A stretch of 35,809 nucleotides of DNA from Cruorifilaria tuberocauda (GCA_013365365.1 JABVXU010000544.1:1-35809), one strand, 5' to 3'; positions 1 to 13,545 are shown, counted from the first letter of the stretch. The notes: generated by a model from the letters alone, not told the origin. Numbers and translations are program-made.

Positions 1-3000
1 CAGAGGTTAACTGTATTTTTGTTAAAGTTTTACTTACAATAGATTTTTCTAGGTTTGAAAATTGAAATAAAATAAAATTGAAGGAAGAAATTTGAAAAAA
101 GTTAAATTTTAGTAAAGTAAGCAAAGAAATGAATTAATTAATTTTTTTTTTAGAAACAGTTTAATTTAGAAATAAAAAACAATTTTGAAATTCTTTCTTT
201 GTAGCTTTTTTAAGAATCGGAAAAACTTCTCATTATGTATTTTAGAAGAATGAATGAAATTTCACCTGAATATTATATCAAAGGAAAAGTTTATCAGGAA
301 TAAAATTTCTTAATATTGTAATTAAAGTTTAACTATTGATTGAAAGAGTTTATTTCGGCTGATAATTTAAATGATATCAGATAACACCGAAAACTATCAC
401 TAATGCAGAGAAATAGCAGAATTTCTGATATAGAAACGAAAGGGTAAATTCTAAATTAAAAACGATACAATTACTATCACCCGAGGAAATTAAATGCGTA
501 AAATATCGTTTATTTTGTATATACATCATATATTTTCCCTTTTAATTTACTATTTAAATTTCAATTCTGTTAATTACTAATTAAATTTTAACTCTTTTTT
601 AAATCTGTTCATTTTAGTATTTATTACAAATTAAATAAAATTTAATGTAATTTTTTGATAATTTCTTTCTCCTTTCTCTTCATTCAAAATACTTCACAGA
701 TTGTTTAACTGTTGTTCGAAAAATTGGAAACATTTTGGTCGAGAGTAGTTTAGATGGGAGAAAGCGGGGTAGCCGGAGAAGGTAAAAAGCGGTTGGTTAA
801 TTTGCATTTCCGTACCATTCAATTACGGGTACAATACCGAATTGATAGAATTTATCAGGAAAGAAAGAGAGAGAGAGAGAGAGGGGGGATATAGAGACAG
901 AAAAAGAGAGCGAGAGAGAAAATCCATTATGAACAAATAAATTTTGAAAGACGAAACCGCCATTGAATTCATTTGCAAAATCCAAACAAAAATTGTTTGG
1001 CCTAATTTTAGACAAATTAAAAAAGGTAATAAACTGTTTGTTCAACAAATGCAAATCATACCTTTCTCATCATTTTATATCTATCCTATTCATTCTTACC
1101 TTTTTATCATTTCTGAGTAAATACCTTTGATAGGTATTTACTTATACTAGCATACTGTAATGCGTAGAAATGGTTAAAATGTTTACTTAGTTGCAGTTAT
1201 GCATTCTCCTAATTTAATGAATGTAATAATTTAGGAATGAATTGTTCCACAAATTAAACCATTTCATTTAAACTGTTTAATTAAACTAGCAATAATAATA
1301 GCAATAATAACGGCGACAACAAAATTAAAATCTTTTATCAAATAACTTTTCCAATTCTGATATCCAATTCGTTCATTTGAAAGAAAACAATTAAAGCATT
1401 CTTTTAAGAATACATTTCTAAAAAATATATATATTTGAGAAGTTCAAGTAATAAATTAAAAATATTTTTGCAAACAAGCTTATGATCATAAACTGATAGA
1501 TTGAGGGATGAAAAAAGGAAATAAGGAAAACTACATTATTTAAATAATCATTGAAATTGAAATTGATATATGCATGAATCAACAATTTCTATTTCGTTTC
1601 CTTTCTATTATGATTACTTTTTCATTTAAATTTGAAATATTCCATATTAAAAAATTTTTTCAATTTTTTAAATTCAATTTCAATTCAAATTTTTATTTTT
1701 CATATTTAGTTACTGGTATTTTTTCTTTTCGTTTGGTAAAATTGGGAATTTCGCAGGAGAGAAATGTGTAAAATAATTTTTCCATAAAATAATTCAAATT
1801 TGAAAAGTTGTTGAAATTGCATTGAAATGATAAAAATGTTTGTGAATAATGGTTGATTGAATGTTTGATAATACCTCATGGGAAATTTCGGCATAATTAC
1901 GTGAAAGACCATTTGGCGCAACATTTGATTCTATTTATTGGTTAAAATTCTAAGCATTTTTATTGCTTCAACTTGATAATTAATTGAAGATAAATGAAAA
2001 TTAATTATGTATTTGTCAGCTTGAAATTAATACGACAAAATGACTTCAAATTTAAGTTATTCAAAAGATCACAAAAGTAAATTCAATTTTATTTCGTTCC
2101 CTAAATTTTCCTCAAAAGTAATTTTGCAATTTTCGATATCACAATTTAAAATATGAAATTAATTCTAAATAATTTGCAAAATCATATATAACAACCATTT
2201 AAGCTATCAAACAAATGTATTTGTTATTTTCAAATTCCTGAATTTCAGAATTTAACTATGATTTTTAAATTAATATAGTATTATAATTATCTTGCGAACA
2301 AAAAAAACGAATTTAGCATTATTAAATTCCTGAATTATCGCAAATTTTGGATTCCTATAGTTTGTATGTAATTCTGGAAGAACTGTTCGAAATTCCCGAT
2401 TATCAGGCCTTCATGCAGAAAGGGATCAATATTGATTGATCATAAGCTGCAATGAAAATCATACTGTGCCTGCTGATGCTTTAACTATTGCTACATTATT
2501 ATGTTAATTTTAAACAATATTAGGAACAAAATATTTTTTATAAATTGAATTCAGTCATCAATGAGGTGAAGCAATATTGGATATAAGATTTCCCGAGGGA
2601 AGAATAACCAAACGTTTATAGTTCATTCCCTTAAAATATATTACAGAAAATTTAATAAAAGTTAAATTAAATTTTCATTTTACCTATAAAAATTAAATCA
2701 AATTTATTATAGAAACTGCAGCTAGTTAGGAAAGAAAAAAGAAATGGAAATTTACCGATTAAGATGAAAAATAAATTGAGGCTGACCGGTAATATTTATC
2801 AAAAGAAAAAGAGTAATGTGATAATTAATTACTTATTCATTATGTAATTTGATTAGTATCTTAATTATGGAAGACAATTAGGTAACAAAACTGTACCGCT
2901 TCAAAATAATACCAATCTTTTTTCTCATTTGAAATTAGTAGTAGCATATTGCTTCCTGCTATTCCGTCCATCTTTTACGACTTCATTAGTAGCTTTAATG

Positions 3001-4014
3001 CGAAAAATTAAGCTATGATTTATTTCATCTAACCTTTGACCCTCTGATAATATCTTACCATCCTTCTTTTTCTCTATGCACAAAAAAAGTTTTAATTTAC
3101 AAAGATTATTTAAGAAGCAAAAACCTAAATTATTTTTATTTATTACAAAATATTTAATGCTACAATTAAAACAATGCATTATATTGAATTAATTAATAGA
3201 AAAATGGAAAAAAGAAATTAAAAATTTATTAAGAAAAATTTTATTTAATATTTTATATTTAGATTTATATTTTATTTACTACGGTATATTTTGATGGCAA
3301 AATTTCGGGAAAGTGAAGTAGCATACTGTAAAATAATATACTGTCATTTCCAATTCGAAAATTTTCGATTTTTTGTATATAAAAAAGTATAAAAATATAA
3401 ATTATATAAAACATAAATAAAATTTTCTTTTTTATTTCTCGTTTCCATTTTTTTATTAATTTTATTTCTATTAACTAATTCGATATAATATAAATTAAAA
3501 TATAAAAAATTTTTTTCTGATTTTTTATACAGTAAAGTAAATATCGAAAAGGAAAATAAAAAATTGCAAACTTTTTAAATTACATTTTAATTTTTGTGTA
3601 ATTTCTGTGAAATTTTAATTTTTCCCAGAAATAATTTTCTTCTTCAAATTTTTATTTCAATTTTTCAAATAATTTTTCGTTTCAATTTTTCCCAACAAAC
3701 GCTAAAAGTAATAAAAAACAAAGAACTAAACATATTTGTTAGCAAAAATACTTTGAAAAAAATAAGATTGAATAGTTAGCACTTTAAAAAAGAAAGGAAC
3801 AATAGTCCCAATTCAGTAATAAAATACTTCGCTTCCACTTGACGAACGTTTTTAGCTTATTTGATACTTTTCTTTAAAAAACAAAAAAAATATAAACAAA
3901 ACGATAAATAACCATTTTCAATTGTAAAATTGAATTTTTTTTCTTTTCTCTTTTTCCTTTTCCATTTATAATATTTCATTTTGCATGGAAGAAAAAAAGA
4001 AAAACGAGAAAATT
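1..4014. other. Non-coding AT-rich stretch
   Basis: No gene was recognised here; the open frames are short and dominated by Phe, Leu, Ile, Asn and Lys. The only landmarks are a purine-rich patch at 861-925 containing (GA)n, and a 14-bp perfect palindrome TCGAAAATTTTCGA at 3355-3368. Confidence 0.7.
861..925. repeat. Purine-rich tract with (GA)n microsatellite
   Basis: A GA dinucleotide run occupies about 867-883 and ends in six G; interrupted GA/AG runs continue to about 925. It generates a Ser/Phe/Leu-rich shadow frame on the minus strand that is not a gene. Confidence 0.9.
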
Positions 4015-4131
4015 TCACGGAGTTAAAAAAGATGACGAAGTTCCACCGAGGAATCCCAGTGGATTATAAATAAATGGAATTGATGTTTGCCGCTGTTGTC
4101 TAACCCCTGATGAACTTCCCGCATTTTCCAT
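4015..4131 (-). CDS. Possible terminal exon encoding a Ser/Gly/Pro-rich tail
   Basis: This 38-codon minus-strand frame, beginning MENAGSSSG and ending FLGGTSSSFLTP-stop, lies in a patch of clearly higher GC than its surroundings. It lacks the Phe/Ile/Lys/Asn bias of chance frames here. A frame-0 acceptor-like gacaacag inside it would give a last exon starting RQTSIPFIYNPLG. It lies on the same strand as, and downstream of, the exon at 18069-18387, so it could be the end of that gene across a very long intron, or of another gene. The family is not recognised. Confidence 0.22.
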   Translation of the reverse strand: MENAGSSSGVRQQRQTSIPFIYNPLGFLGGTSSSFLTP

Positions 4132-4329
4132 ACTTCTTTAAGCTCACTTGGGAATTAGCAGAAGTGAGTCAGTAAATTCGGACGATTTCATCAATCAAAA
4201 TATTTCGTATCTCTTTTCAATTTTTCAATTCATTTAAACCATTTTCGATGAAAATTATTAGCAAAATTCACTGCTTATCTTTTTTTTCCTGTTCTAATAT
4301 TTCTTCATTTGGATATTTAAGTATGAATG

Positions 4330-4560
4330 AAATAAGAAATTAGCAAAATTTTTAAATTAGCATTTTTGTAATTTAATTCAGCTTATAAAACTACAAAATT
4401 TTTTAAATTTATGTTTTTGTAATTTAGTTAAAATTTATGAAAAATTACAAAATCCAAGAAATTTAGTCTTTATAATTTAATTCAATTTAAAAAGTTACAA
4501 AATCAAAAAATTTTTCAGGTATTTGTTATTGAATTAATTTACAAAATGAAAAATTCACAA
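4330..4560. repeat. Diverged tandem repeat, period about 52 bp, with internal inverted arms
   Basis: The block TTTTTGTAATTTA... followed by TTACAAAAT recurs at about 4363, 4414, 4467 and, more diverged, near 4514. The second unit contains a perfect 11-bp inverted repeat, TTTTGTAATTT at 4415-4425 and AAATTACAAAA at 4442-4452, with a 16-nt loop. Unknown family. Confidence 0.6.
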
Positions 4561-6644
4561 AGTTCATGATGGCATGAATTTGCTCTTATTCCTTTAACTT
4601 TGTTAATATTCAAAATTCCAAATTTTTAATGCATCGAAAAAAATAATTTAGCCTGAAGATTCATTTGAAAACAAAGATTGATTATTTTCAAAATAACACT
4701 TGAATGGCTTTTTTGCTTTTTAAAAAATTTAAATATGGAATTAATGTCAAAGTGATAGCTTGGAAATAATAATTTAAGAGAATAAATTTGAAAAAAATTC
4801 ATAAATTAATATTCGAGAATTCACTCAAAGTACTATTTATTCAAATTTACCTAAACTTTTATCACTAGCAGAATTTTGAATAAAATCAAAAATTTCCTGC
4901 CTAACAGCGAAAATTTACTTAAACTGCATTAATAATAGGATTTAACAATAAATTTAATAACAGAATTAGAAGCCAAATTTATAAAAATAGTAATAATAAT
5001 CTCAATATCGATTTTTTTTGATTAAATAAATTATTGATGTGATGTAAAGGATTAACAATAATATCATTCATAATAATATCGATTATTTCTCTTAATTATT
5101 TAAGAAAAAAAATTATTTAATAGTATAAAATATGCAAATAAAAATTGAATTTCTTTTAAAAAAAAATTTTCACTAAATTTTCCATGAGAATTTCTTAATG
5201 TTTCGTTTTTTCGTTTTTTTAATGTGTTGCAAAAATTATCGATGAATAGTATCCTTTGTTCGATCGCTTGATCGGATACGGATGTATGCTCCGTTACACC
5301 CAATATGTAAAAATGGAAAAAATGATTTCTGAAAAAGAAGAAAGAGAGTAAAGGGATCAATATTTAACGAATTTCATCAAACATTTCAAAAAAAAGACGT
5401 CCATAGTTATGTTTATGAAAAATACAGTTCACTTTAAGAAAAGAAGGAAAAAAAGCAATCGCTTTTTCAGTATTTAATTGTTCAATTATTCAGTGTTTAA
5501 TTATTTACTATTTAATTATTTAGTAATTTTCATTATAAATATATTAATTGAACTTAGGATCGTATAAAAGAATGAATTAGAAATGAATTACTAAATTAAA
5601 TTATAACTATTTCTTCTTTACATTTTACTTCTCGATAATATTTTTATCAGAAATACTGATATTAGTAGTTTAATGTATTCATAATATTGTTAAGAATGAT
5701 AATGACGATGGATTTTATCAATTTCATGATAAAATCACTAATTTAAAAAATATTTCATAATTTTAATGAACTGTTTATCTGTTTACGACTGCAATTATAG
5801 TAAAATTTGTATGGCAATATCATATTATATGATCGTAATGTAACAATAATTAAAAGAATCTTAATTAACGAATGCGGCTATGATTAAATGTGGTTGTAAA
5901 ATGTGCGAAATATTGCGTTTGATATTGCTTGCTCTTACTGATTGATATCTCAGTTTTGCGCGTACTTATCATTGACCTTTGACACTTCCTCTTCCAAATA
6001 ATACTCCGCAATTATCGTTTGAAAAAAATAAAAGCAATCTTTGTTGTTACTAATTATGGAATTGATCTTTATTAGTTTGGCAAATTCCATCAAAATAATT
6101 TATTCCATCTGTTTTTTATATATTTGATAAAATTATTGACGAAATAAATATGAATAAATTAAAATAAAATAAAATAATTCATTCAGTGATCGATTCAAAG
6201 TATAAAACACAAAATAATGAGACAGGTAAAGGAAGATAATGAAAGAGAAATAATTAAATGGTTTTAAATGCAGTTACTCAATATTTTAATTAATTAACAA
6301 TTTTATTACCATTAATAGAGTTTTTTTATGGAATAGAGAAGCTATGTATAACAGTTGTAGGGACAGGTGCTTTCCTCCTCGTATCTCTTCTAAATGTATC
6401 TGATCTGATCCATATTTTTTATTTTTTATTTTTCCATTTTTCCTGACAACAAAAAAACTGGACATATGTCATCAGTAATAAACTAATTTATTATCCTGAA
6501 TTCATTTTCCTCCTCTTCCTTTGTTTTCATTCTCCCTCTTTCTCATCCTCTAGTAAACTCATCGATAAAAATCATTTAGATCATACAGTTGTTGTTTTTG
6601 GTGTTAGATATGACGTAATCATTGGTACCACCAGTTTATCACCT

Positions 6645-6682
6645 GCTTCATTCACTCATTCATTCATTCACTCATTCATTGT
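6645..6682. repeat. (ATTC)n microsatellite, interrupted
   Basis: Copies of CATT, ATTC and ACTC alternate over about 38 bp. Confidence 0.8.
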
Positions 6683-7270
6683 AAAAAATGCAACCAATCA
6701 CTTCATTTCACAAAAAGAATCACTCAACCACAAAGAATAAATCTAAAAAATTTCATTCCTAAAATTATTAAACATTTCAATTAAATAAAAATAAAAATTA
6801 TATTAATGAAGTTATCGAAGCATTTTTATCACTCAAACTTCAAATGAAATTATCCTAATTTCGTATTATTTAAATATTTCATTTAATATTTAATTTTATT
6901 TGACATTTAATATTTGATTAAGATTCTCCTTTAGTCAGTAAATCTATTCAGTAAATCAACAAACAATAACTTTATAAATATTTGAAATAATTTCATTACA
7001 AGTTAATCATATAACAGGATTTTTATTTCACGACATAGAAGATTTTCGTTTTATTTTACCATTAAACCTGAAAGCTTTTAAACTAACTGTTAAATTTAAA
7101 CTGTTTAGCTGCTTTTGTTTTGAACTATGAAAGAACTGATTTTAGAAAAAAGGTTCCTTTTCAAATTTTTATATAAATTAATGCAATTATATTATCATAC
7201 ATACTGCTTGGAAAATTTATCCAATTTTATTCGTTCACAGGAAAAATGTATCGAATATTTCATCATCTGT

Positions 7271-7426
7271 GATAATTATTTTGAACTGATTTTGAACTTT
7301 AAATTATATTTCAAACATAACTTATATGATAACTATTTTGAAATTAAAATCCTATCATGTTTGACAATTAGTATAAAATTCAAACTATATTTTAAACACA
7401 TCTTAAAGGATAATTATTTAATTTAA
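7271..7426. repeat. Diverged tandem duplication with units of about 57 and 81 bp
   Basis: GATAAYTATT starts at 7271, 7328 and 7409, and each copy is preceded by an A/T-rich block like TATWTTTYAAACAYA. A 24-bp difference in unit length suggests an insertion or deletion. Translated in one frame, the repeat gives two copies of a FKLYFKH..L..DNY pattern, which reflects the DNA repeat and not a protein domain. Confidence 0.55.
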
Positions 7427-7782
7427 ATTATATCCCAAGTATAATTTAAAAGTATTTTAAATGATTTTTGTAAAATACTATGAATTGTAGTTATCTCTTT
7501 ATAATTAACATGTAACACGTGGGTGGTATATCACTATATTTATGACAAGATGACTTCTTTTAAACGAAAAATCCCTTAATCCTATTTTGCATCATATATT
7601 CGAGTACATGTAAGAGGAATAATAATAGTTGATGACCCTCAATGATCCTTTAACCTCTCTTCCTTCCTTCCATCCTTCAACCCCCCACCGGAGAGGAAAG
7701 TAAGTTCTTGAGAAGTGATAGATAGTAGGAATACTGGTTGTACCAATAGTAGTAGAAATTATTTCAAAATATCTTTCCACTA

Positions 7783-7787
7783 TCTCT

Positions 7788-7819
<32 letters not shown>

Positions 7820-7823
7820 TCCC
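7783..7823. repeat. (CT)n microsatellite
   Basis: A pyrimidine tract with an uninterrupted CT run at about 7789-7808, followed by an imperfect CT extension. Confidence 0.9.
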
Positions 7824-9174
7824 TTTTATTGTAAGATATGATATATATAACTATTGTATATGTACAGATGAATAATTGATGCTATTTAAAGGTTTAAACG
7901 TGTATGAATAGTGTGAGAAAAATTTGTTTCAATGATTGGAAATTACACCTTTTTCATGTCCCATTTTACTCCTTTCATCTTTTCTACACTTTAATTGAAA
8001 TTTAAATTTAATTAATTCAATTTAATCAATTATACCATTCACTTATTGAATTAAAATTAATTGTTTTAAATCTTAAAACAATGCAAAACGTTCTTAGCCA
8101 TTAATAATTAATAGAATAAAAATTTTTGTTTATCATTCTTTTGATTCAAATCATTCGATATTTTTATTTTTCGATTAAATATTCACCACCATTAAAATAA
8201 TTTATCTTATCCATTATCAAATATTTGAGTGGTGCTATGCTATCATTTGATAAGCGTATTATTCGATCCTTACATATGATTTCTATTCATCTAATTTCTT
8301 CTATTATATTTCTGTTGACATCATCATTATTCAACTTTTTCTTTTGAATTTTATTTTAAATAATTAAAAAAAACAGTAAGATATTGCTTCGATATTTCCT
8401 TTTTTTCAAAAAAAATTGAAGAAATAGTTATTTTTAATTCTTTTATTTTCTTTTTCATCAATTTTTCTCTTTTTACAAATTTAATTTTACAAAAAATTTT
8501 TTATTTGAGAGAAAAGATTGAATGCAATGTGTTTATTTCGATTTCAATAAATTTTATATTGATGTTTTAGAAATTAGCTAGAGGGAGAGAACAATGTAAA
8601 TACGCTGAATAAACAAAACGCTTCAATTTCACTTTATGCTTTTTTCTTTCTTTCTCTCCCCCTCTCTCACTCAGCTAAAAAGCTTTATGGGAAAGGAATG
8701 AAACTACTGATATAACCCCCAGGACAAAGTTCTTTTTATTTTTGCATTCAAATTTCTAATGTGATGTAAAGTTTTAGTTCATTCGATGAAAACAAAAAAA
8801 CAAAAAAAAAGCAAAAGCAAAAATGAAAATCAGGAAATAAAAGGAAAATTAAAATTTGAAAGAGATTTTTTGTAATCGATTAAATGAATTTCGTTTTCAT
8901 CTGGATTTCTGATTAATTAAAATTTGTCTTTAATAAAGTTAAAACAATGAAATCAATCATTCCTTTTTCATCTTATTTATACTCAATTAATAACTTTAAT
9001 TTTCATTAACTTATCATTTTTTATTATATTTCTTCCTTACTATGCAACTTAATTAAACTTTGACATATTCTTTGATGCTCTGATAAAATAACTTTTACTA
9101 TTTTCAGTTACAACTTGAAATTCTGTATCTTTTTCCATGCGTTTGCCTGTCTCACATCTTCTAAATTCAATAAA

Positions 9175-9186
9175 GAGAGAGAGAGA
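9175..9186. repeat. Short (GA)n run
   Basis: Six GA dinucleotides in an otherwise AT-rich context. Confidence 0.8.
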
Positions 9187-9873
9187 TAGAGAAAGCATAG
9201 AAGTAATTACAATAATTTCAATATGCATCACTTATCTAATTGTATTTTTATTATTCGAAACTTCTTTTTCCATTTCTTCGGACTTTTTCTCTCTCTTTTT
9301 TTTCTTACTTATCTCTTAAAATGAATTTCATTCGCTGTGATCTGATGAATGAATTGGTTCCATACAGTCTGTTTTGTATTTTCTTCACAAATTAAGCACA
9401 CTTTTCAACTTATATGTCCTTGTTACTGTTATTTATTCTTATCTACCGGAAGCACTTTTCTTTATATTTTCATAAAAAAGTTTTTTCTTCCTCTTCTATG
9501 GAATTTTCTTACATTAAATATCAGGTAAGTAAAAAGGTAGGAAAAATTAGGCGAAGTGTAATTATAAATACTTCCTGTGTGGTTATAGTTAATAGTTATT
9601 TGGTTTAGTTAATTAGTTAATGATTGGTTAGAAAAGTAATAATTTATAATAATAATATAAATTAATGATGATAATAGTATTAACAACAATATAAAGGCAA
9701 GAAAGACCTTTCAATTAAAATAATGATACTTTATAATCATAGCATTAATTAATTAATATTAATAATTTTGCAGGAAAGAGTGACATATTGAAATTAAATG
9801 ATCTTTCAAACATTAGCTGAGTTATAAGTAATTTCAAATTAAAAAAATGCATTACTATGGAATAATTAATTGA

Positions 9874-9889
9874 ATATATATATATATAT
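9874..9889. repeat. (TA)n run
   Basis: About eight alternating TA dinucleotides, flanked by AT-rich sequence. Confidence 0.85.
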
Positions 9890-10530
9890 GTCATATAAAA
9901 ATTTGAAACTTAACATCATCAGTACAATTAAACATTCTTCTTTTATCACTTTATCTTATCATCTGCAACATTAATGCAGCATTATCATGAAACAGACAAA
10001 AACCATCCATAATAGGATTGCGATGATTTTCTTATCGTTCCGTATCAGCAAATCCCGTCTAATCGGAAAGGAAAGTAATAACTCTAAAAGCTCGCAAATA
10101 GTTTGGAATGCAATTGTTTGTATATAATAATTCTTATTTGCGATATGCTTATGCTAATGAGCATGCAAAAAAAGCAAAAAAAAAGGGTTACTAGCACTTT
10201 TTGAATTCCATTCCACTTTGCGTGTTACCTATTATTTGTATAATATTTATCAATCGATGATATTTTCATGCCTCTATGTAAATTAGCTGCTAAATGTAAA
10301 AATGCTTAAAAATAGTACCGTTGCTATAACTCTATCAATCCTATTTGGCTAATTTCATCTCCAGATTTTCTTTCATCTTTTAAACCATTGAAATTTACGT
10401 ATTAATAAATTGGGAAAGCTTAGAAATAGCTTTCTTTAAGTATTTCAAATACTTTCTCCTTTTTTCTACATAAAAAAAAGAAATTTAACAGCAAAATGAT
10501 ATTTGATAAAATAAAAAATCGCCCACAATT

Positions 10531-10558
10531 TGGTCCAGCCAGTCAGATTCGAACCAGC
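10531..10558. other. tRNA 3'-end-like segment or retroelement primer-binding-site-like sequence
   Basis: On the minus strand this reads as a T-arm (GGTTCGAATC) followed by an acceptor 3' strand, TGGCTGG, a discriminator A and CCA. On the plus strand it therefore begins TGG and looks like a primer-binding site complementary to a tRNA end. No matching 5' acceptor strand CCAGCCA lies upstream on the minus strand, and the T-stem has one mismatch and wobble pairs. No retroelement ORF was seen nearby. It may be a relic or chance. Confidence 0.25.
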
Positions 10559-11650
10559 AAAAAGGGGAAGAAAGTTTCATTAATAAAAGTAATTAATATC
10601 ATTATATGTAAATGATAATTCAATGATAATCCAGCAATACAATTTAAACATTCGGAAGTGATAGAATAGTTAAAATATTTAAAAGTGATAGTTCAAAATT
10701 CATTTTATCACATGTTAATTCCAATCGGGTCTAACTCCATCTAAATAATGATTTTTGACAATTAACTATTATTTACGAATTAACTTTGTTCATTGAATTT
10801 TTTCCACAGTGAGATGAATCAATCGCAAAAAAGATGATTGTATCTGAATTTACTGATTGTTTTAATTGCTAATGATTGATGATGTTAAACGATGATAATC
10901 AGGTATGATTCCATCAATCTCACTCATTTCATCCCAAAGGAAAAAATGATAAGGACAGATGTACCGTCGGATATTTCAAATCATCAAAGAAGATCTTCAA
11001 CAATCCTCTTCATTCATTAATCATCAAACAGTAAACTAATAAAATTAAAGATGAAATGACCGATGAATATATACACATACTAATGAGATCCAATAAGATT
11101 CACCTCATATCACGTAACGTAATTCTTCACGCCGAAACCGCTTGATCGGAACCGCTAAGGAAGAAAAATTGCACCACTCTTTGTCAAATGAAAAAAAGCA
11201 AGCAGGTTGATCTTAAACAGGTATATTGGATACTATGTAGTACCGTGACGCAATATCATTATCCATACCGCCATATTTTGAGAGAGAGGAAGAGACAGGG
11301 AAAAGGAACAGTTTCTTTTGATCATTGAAGCGAATAGCTTTTCATCCACTTAACAAAAAATAAAAAATTCTTAATAAGGCGGCATAAAAAAATAAAGCAC
11401 TTTCTAAATAGGTAAGAAAAAATCTTACTTAACATGGATAAGTTACAAGTAGTAATGATATATCCTTCTTCCCAATAGTCCTTTCATTAATTTATACAAT
11501 GTGCTACGTATTTTCAGACCAATTGTCATTATCATATGATTAAATGGAAAATATAACTGAAATTCAATTGATTTTAAATTTATAAAATTAGGATGAACTT
11601 TTTTCAACTTACACTATCAATTTTATTATTTACTTTATATTATCATTATT

Positions 11651-11732
11651 AAATTATTCGTTATTTATGTATTATTATTATTATTTTACAACTATTACTA
11701 TATTTTTACCATTACTATTATTATTATCATAA
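11651..11732. repeat. (ATT)n-type degenerate microsatellite
   Basis: Repeated ATT, TTATT and ACTATT units occur over about 80 bp. Confidence 0.7.
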
Positions 11733-12289
11733 AGTAAAAAGTTTCATCAAAAATTTTTTTCTTTTAAGATTAATATTTTCAGTTTTACAATTGACTAATA
11801 ATAAATATGACATATGTATAAGTAAATTTATCATGAAATGAATATATTGTGTAATAAAATTTATTTCATGTCAATTAATTTATTATGAGCAAAAAAGAAA
11901 ATATCCTTCAAAAATTATCAAAGTTTCAATCACATCTCTATTTCAATTCAATTCATTTCATTTCGGATTAAATTCAACCAATGCATATTTCGATTTCCAA
12001 TTAATCTAAATAAAATTAAAAACTATCCTCAGCATTAATCGGTATATTGTTAAATGGCATAACCTATAAAAATGTTATCTTCAAAATTCTAGTTTGTTTA
12101 GCTACAGTAATCAAACAGTAAATGTTTCCATTGTCTGTCTCATCGCTTCTCTCACTTAACTTCTCTCTATTTTCCGCATTCTTCTTTCTCTCCTTTTTAA
12201 ACCACTTTTTCCCTCCCTGCCTTTTTTGATGATAGCAATTACTAACAATCTTACAATTTCAACAAGGCCAAACACAAATTATAGCTATT

Positions 12290-12350
12290 TATCAATCACA
12301 ATCACAGTCACACTCACAATCGCAATAACGATCACAATCACTATAATTTC
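12290..12350. repeat. Degenerate (CAATCA)n repeat
   Basis: Roughly nine hexamer-like units alternate CACAAT, CACAGT and ACTCAC with single substitutions. Confidence 0.75.
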
Positions 12351-13420
12351 CTTTTAGTTAATTGGAATTTTTTTAAATAATTCAAAAAAAACTTCATTCA
12401 TATCAATTTGAAATTTTGTATAAAATGGCGAAAAAAGTTTTCTAAAAATAAATTCACATGATAACTATAAGTCTATTACATACATTGATCTTTAAATATA
12501 TTGATTTGAGAGAAATGAGTATAAATTGAAATTAATGATTCAAATGAATTAATTTGATTCTTTTTTAAAGATTTAAAATTATCAAAACAATCATTAAACT
12601 ATTTCTTCCCATCAATTTTTCCTATGTGTTAGATTTCTCTATGCATGGAAAAATATTTTAATTTATAGCAGTATACAGTAATCTATAGCCAATCATTTTT
12701 AATGATATCACATTCTTAAACTAAGTATTTTTAATTTTCACTTTAAAAGTTTTGCAAAACTTCGCTTAATGTTCCAAAAACTCTATATAACTCTAATCCA
12801 ATTGATATTTATTACATAATTTACAGCATAAAATACGTAATATACATGAAAATCATTCCTATCAAATATGAGAAAATTAAATAACTATAAAAGCAACATT
12901 GTTACTTCCACGAATTATTCATCTTACAATGATAACATTTATCATTCTCACGATAAAAAAACTTCGGTACACAATAGATATACTCGTGCACATACCTTTT
13001 ACACATACCGTACTAATCATTCAGGTTTCTCTTTGTGGCTCTTAATTTGTCTTATAGCTTTAAACCGGATAAATGAATATATTAGAAGAAAGAGTATGAA
13101 AATCGAATAAGCAAAATGCCAGTTCTTCTATATTATCGGAATCATTTCAACAAAATTCATTAGCATTTATCATTCTTTTAGTTAGCTATCATTGATGATT
13201 GTAAAAATTGTTAAAATAAATCTCAATTACATTACATTAAATTGGTATACTTATTTTGGATAAAGAATGATAATGAATTAAAATTCTTATTTAGTTAAAA
13301 AAAGAAATCTTATAACTTCATATTTTTTTTTCTTCTCTTTGATTTCAATCAATCAATGCACCAAACATCAACGAATTTTTATAAATGTCCATTTCGTGTT
13401 TTTTCGTTTGAGATGATAAG

Positions 13421-13545
13421 AAAAGGAAAGGGAGAATGAAATGAAATGAAAAGGAACTGAAAGGAAGCGAAATGGAATGAAATGAATTAAAAGGAAATGA
13501 AATGAAAGCAAATGAAGGAGAGAGGGAGAGAGAGAGAGAAAATGA
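13421..13545. repeat. Purine-rich (GAAAT/GGAAAT)n tract ending in (GA)n
   Basis: The plus strand is nearly all purine plus T, with repeats of ATGAA, GGAAA and AATGAAA, then an AGAG run to 13540. It produces overlapping Ser/Phe/Pro-rich shadow frames on the minus strand. Confidence 0.85.

Noticed and set aside
7127..7426. 99-codon plus-strand frame with a repeated FKLYFKH pattern
   Set aside because: It is Phe/Leu/Tyr/Lys/Asn-dominated as expected in AT-rich DNA, and the protein repeat mirrors a DNA tandem duplication.
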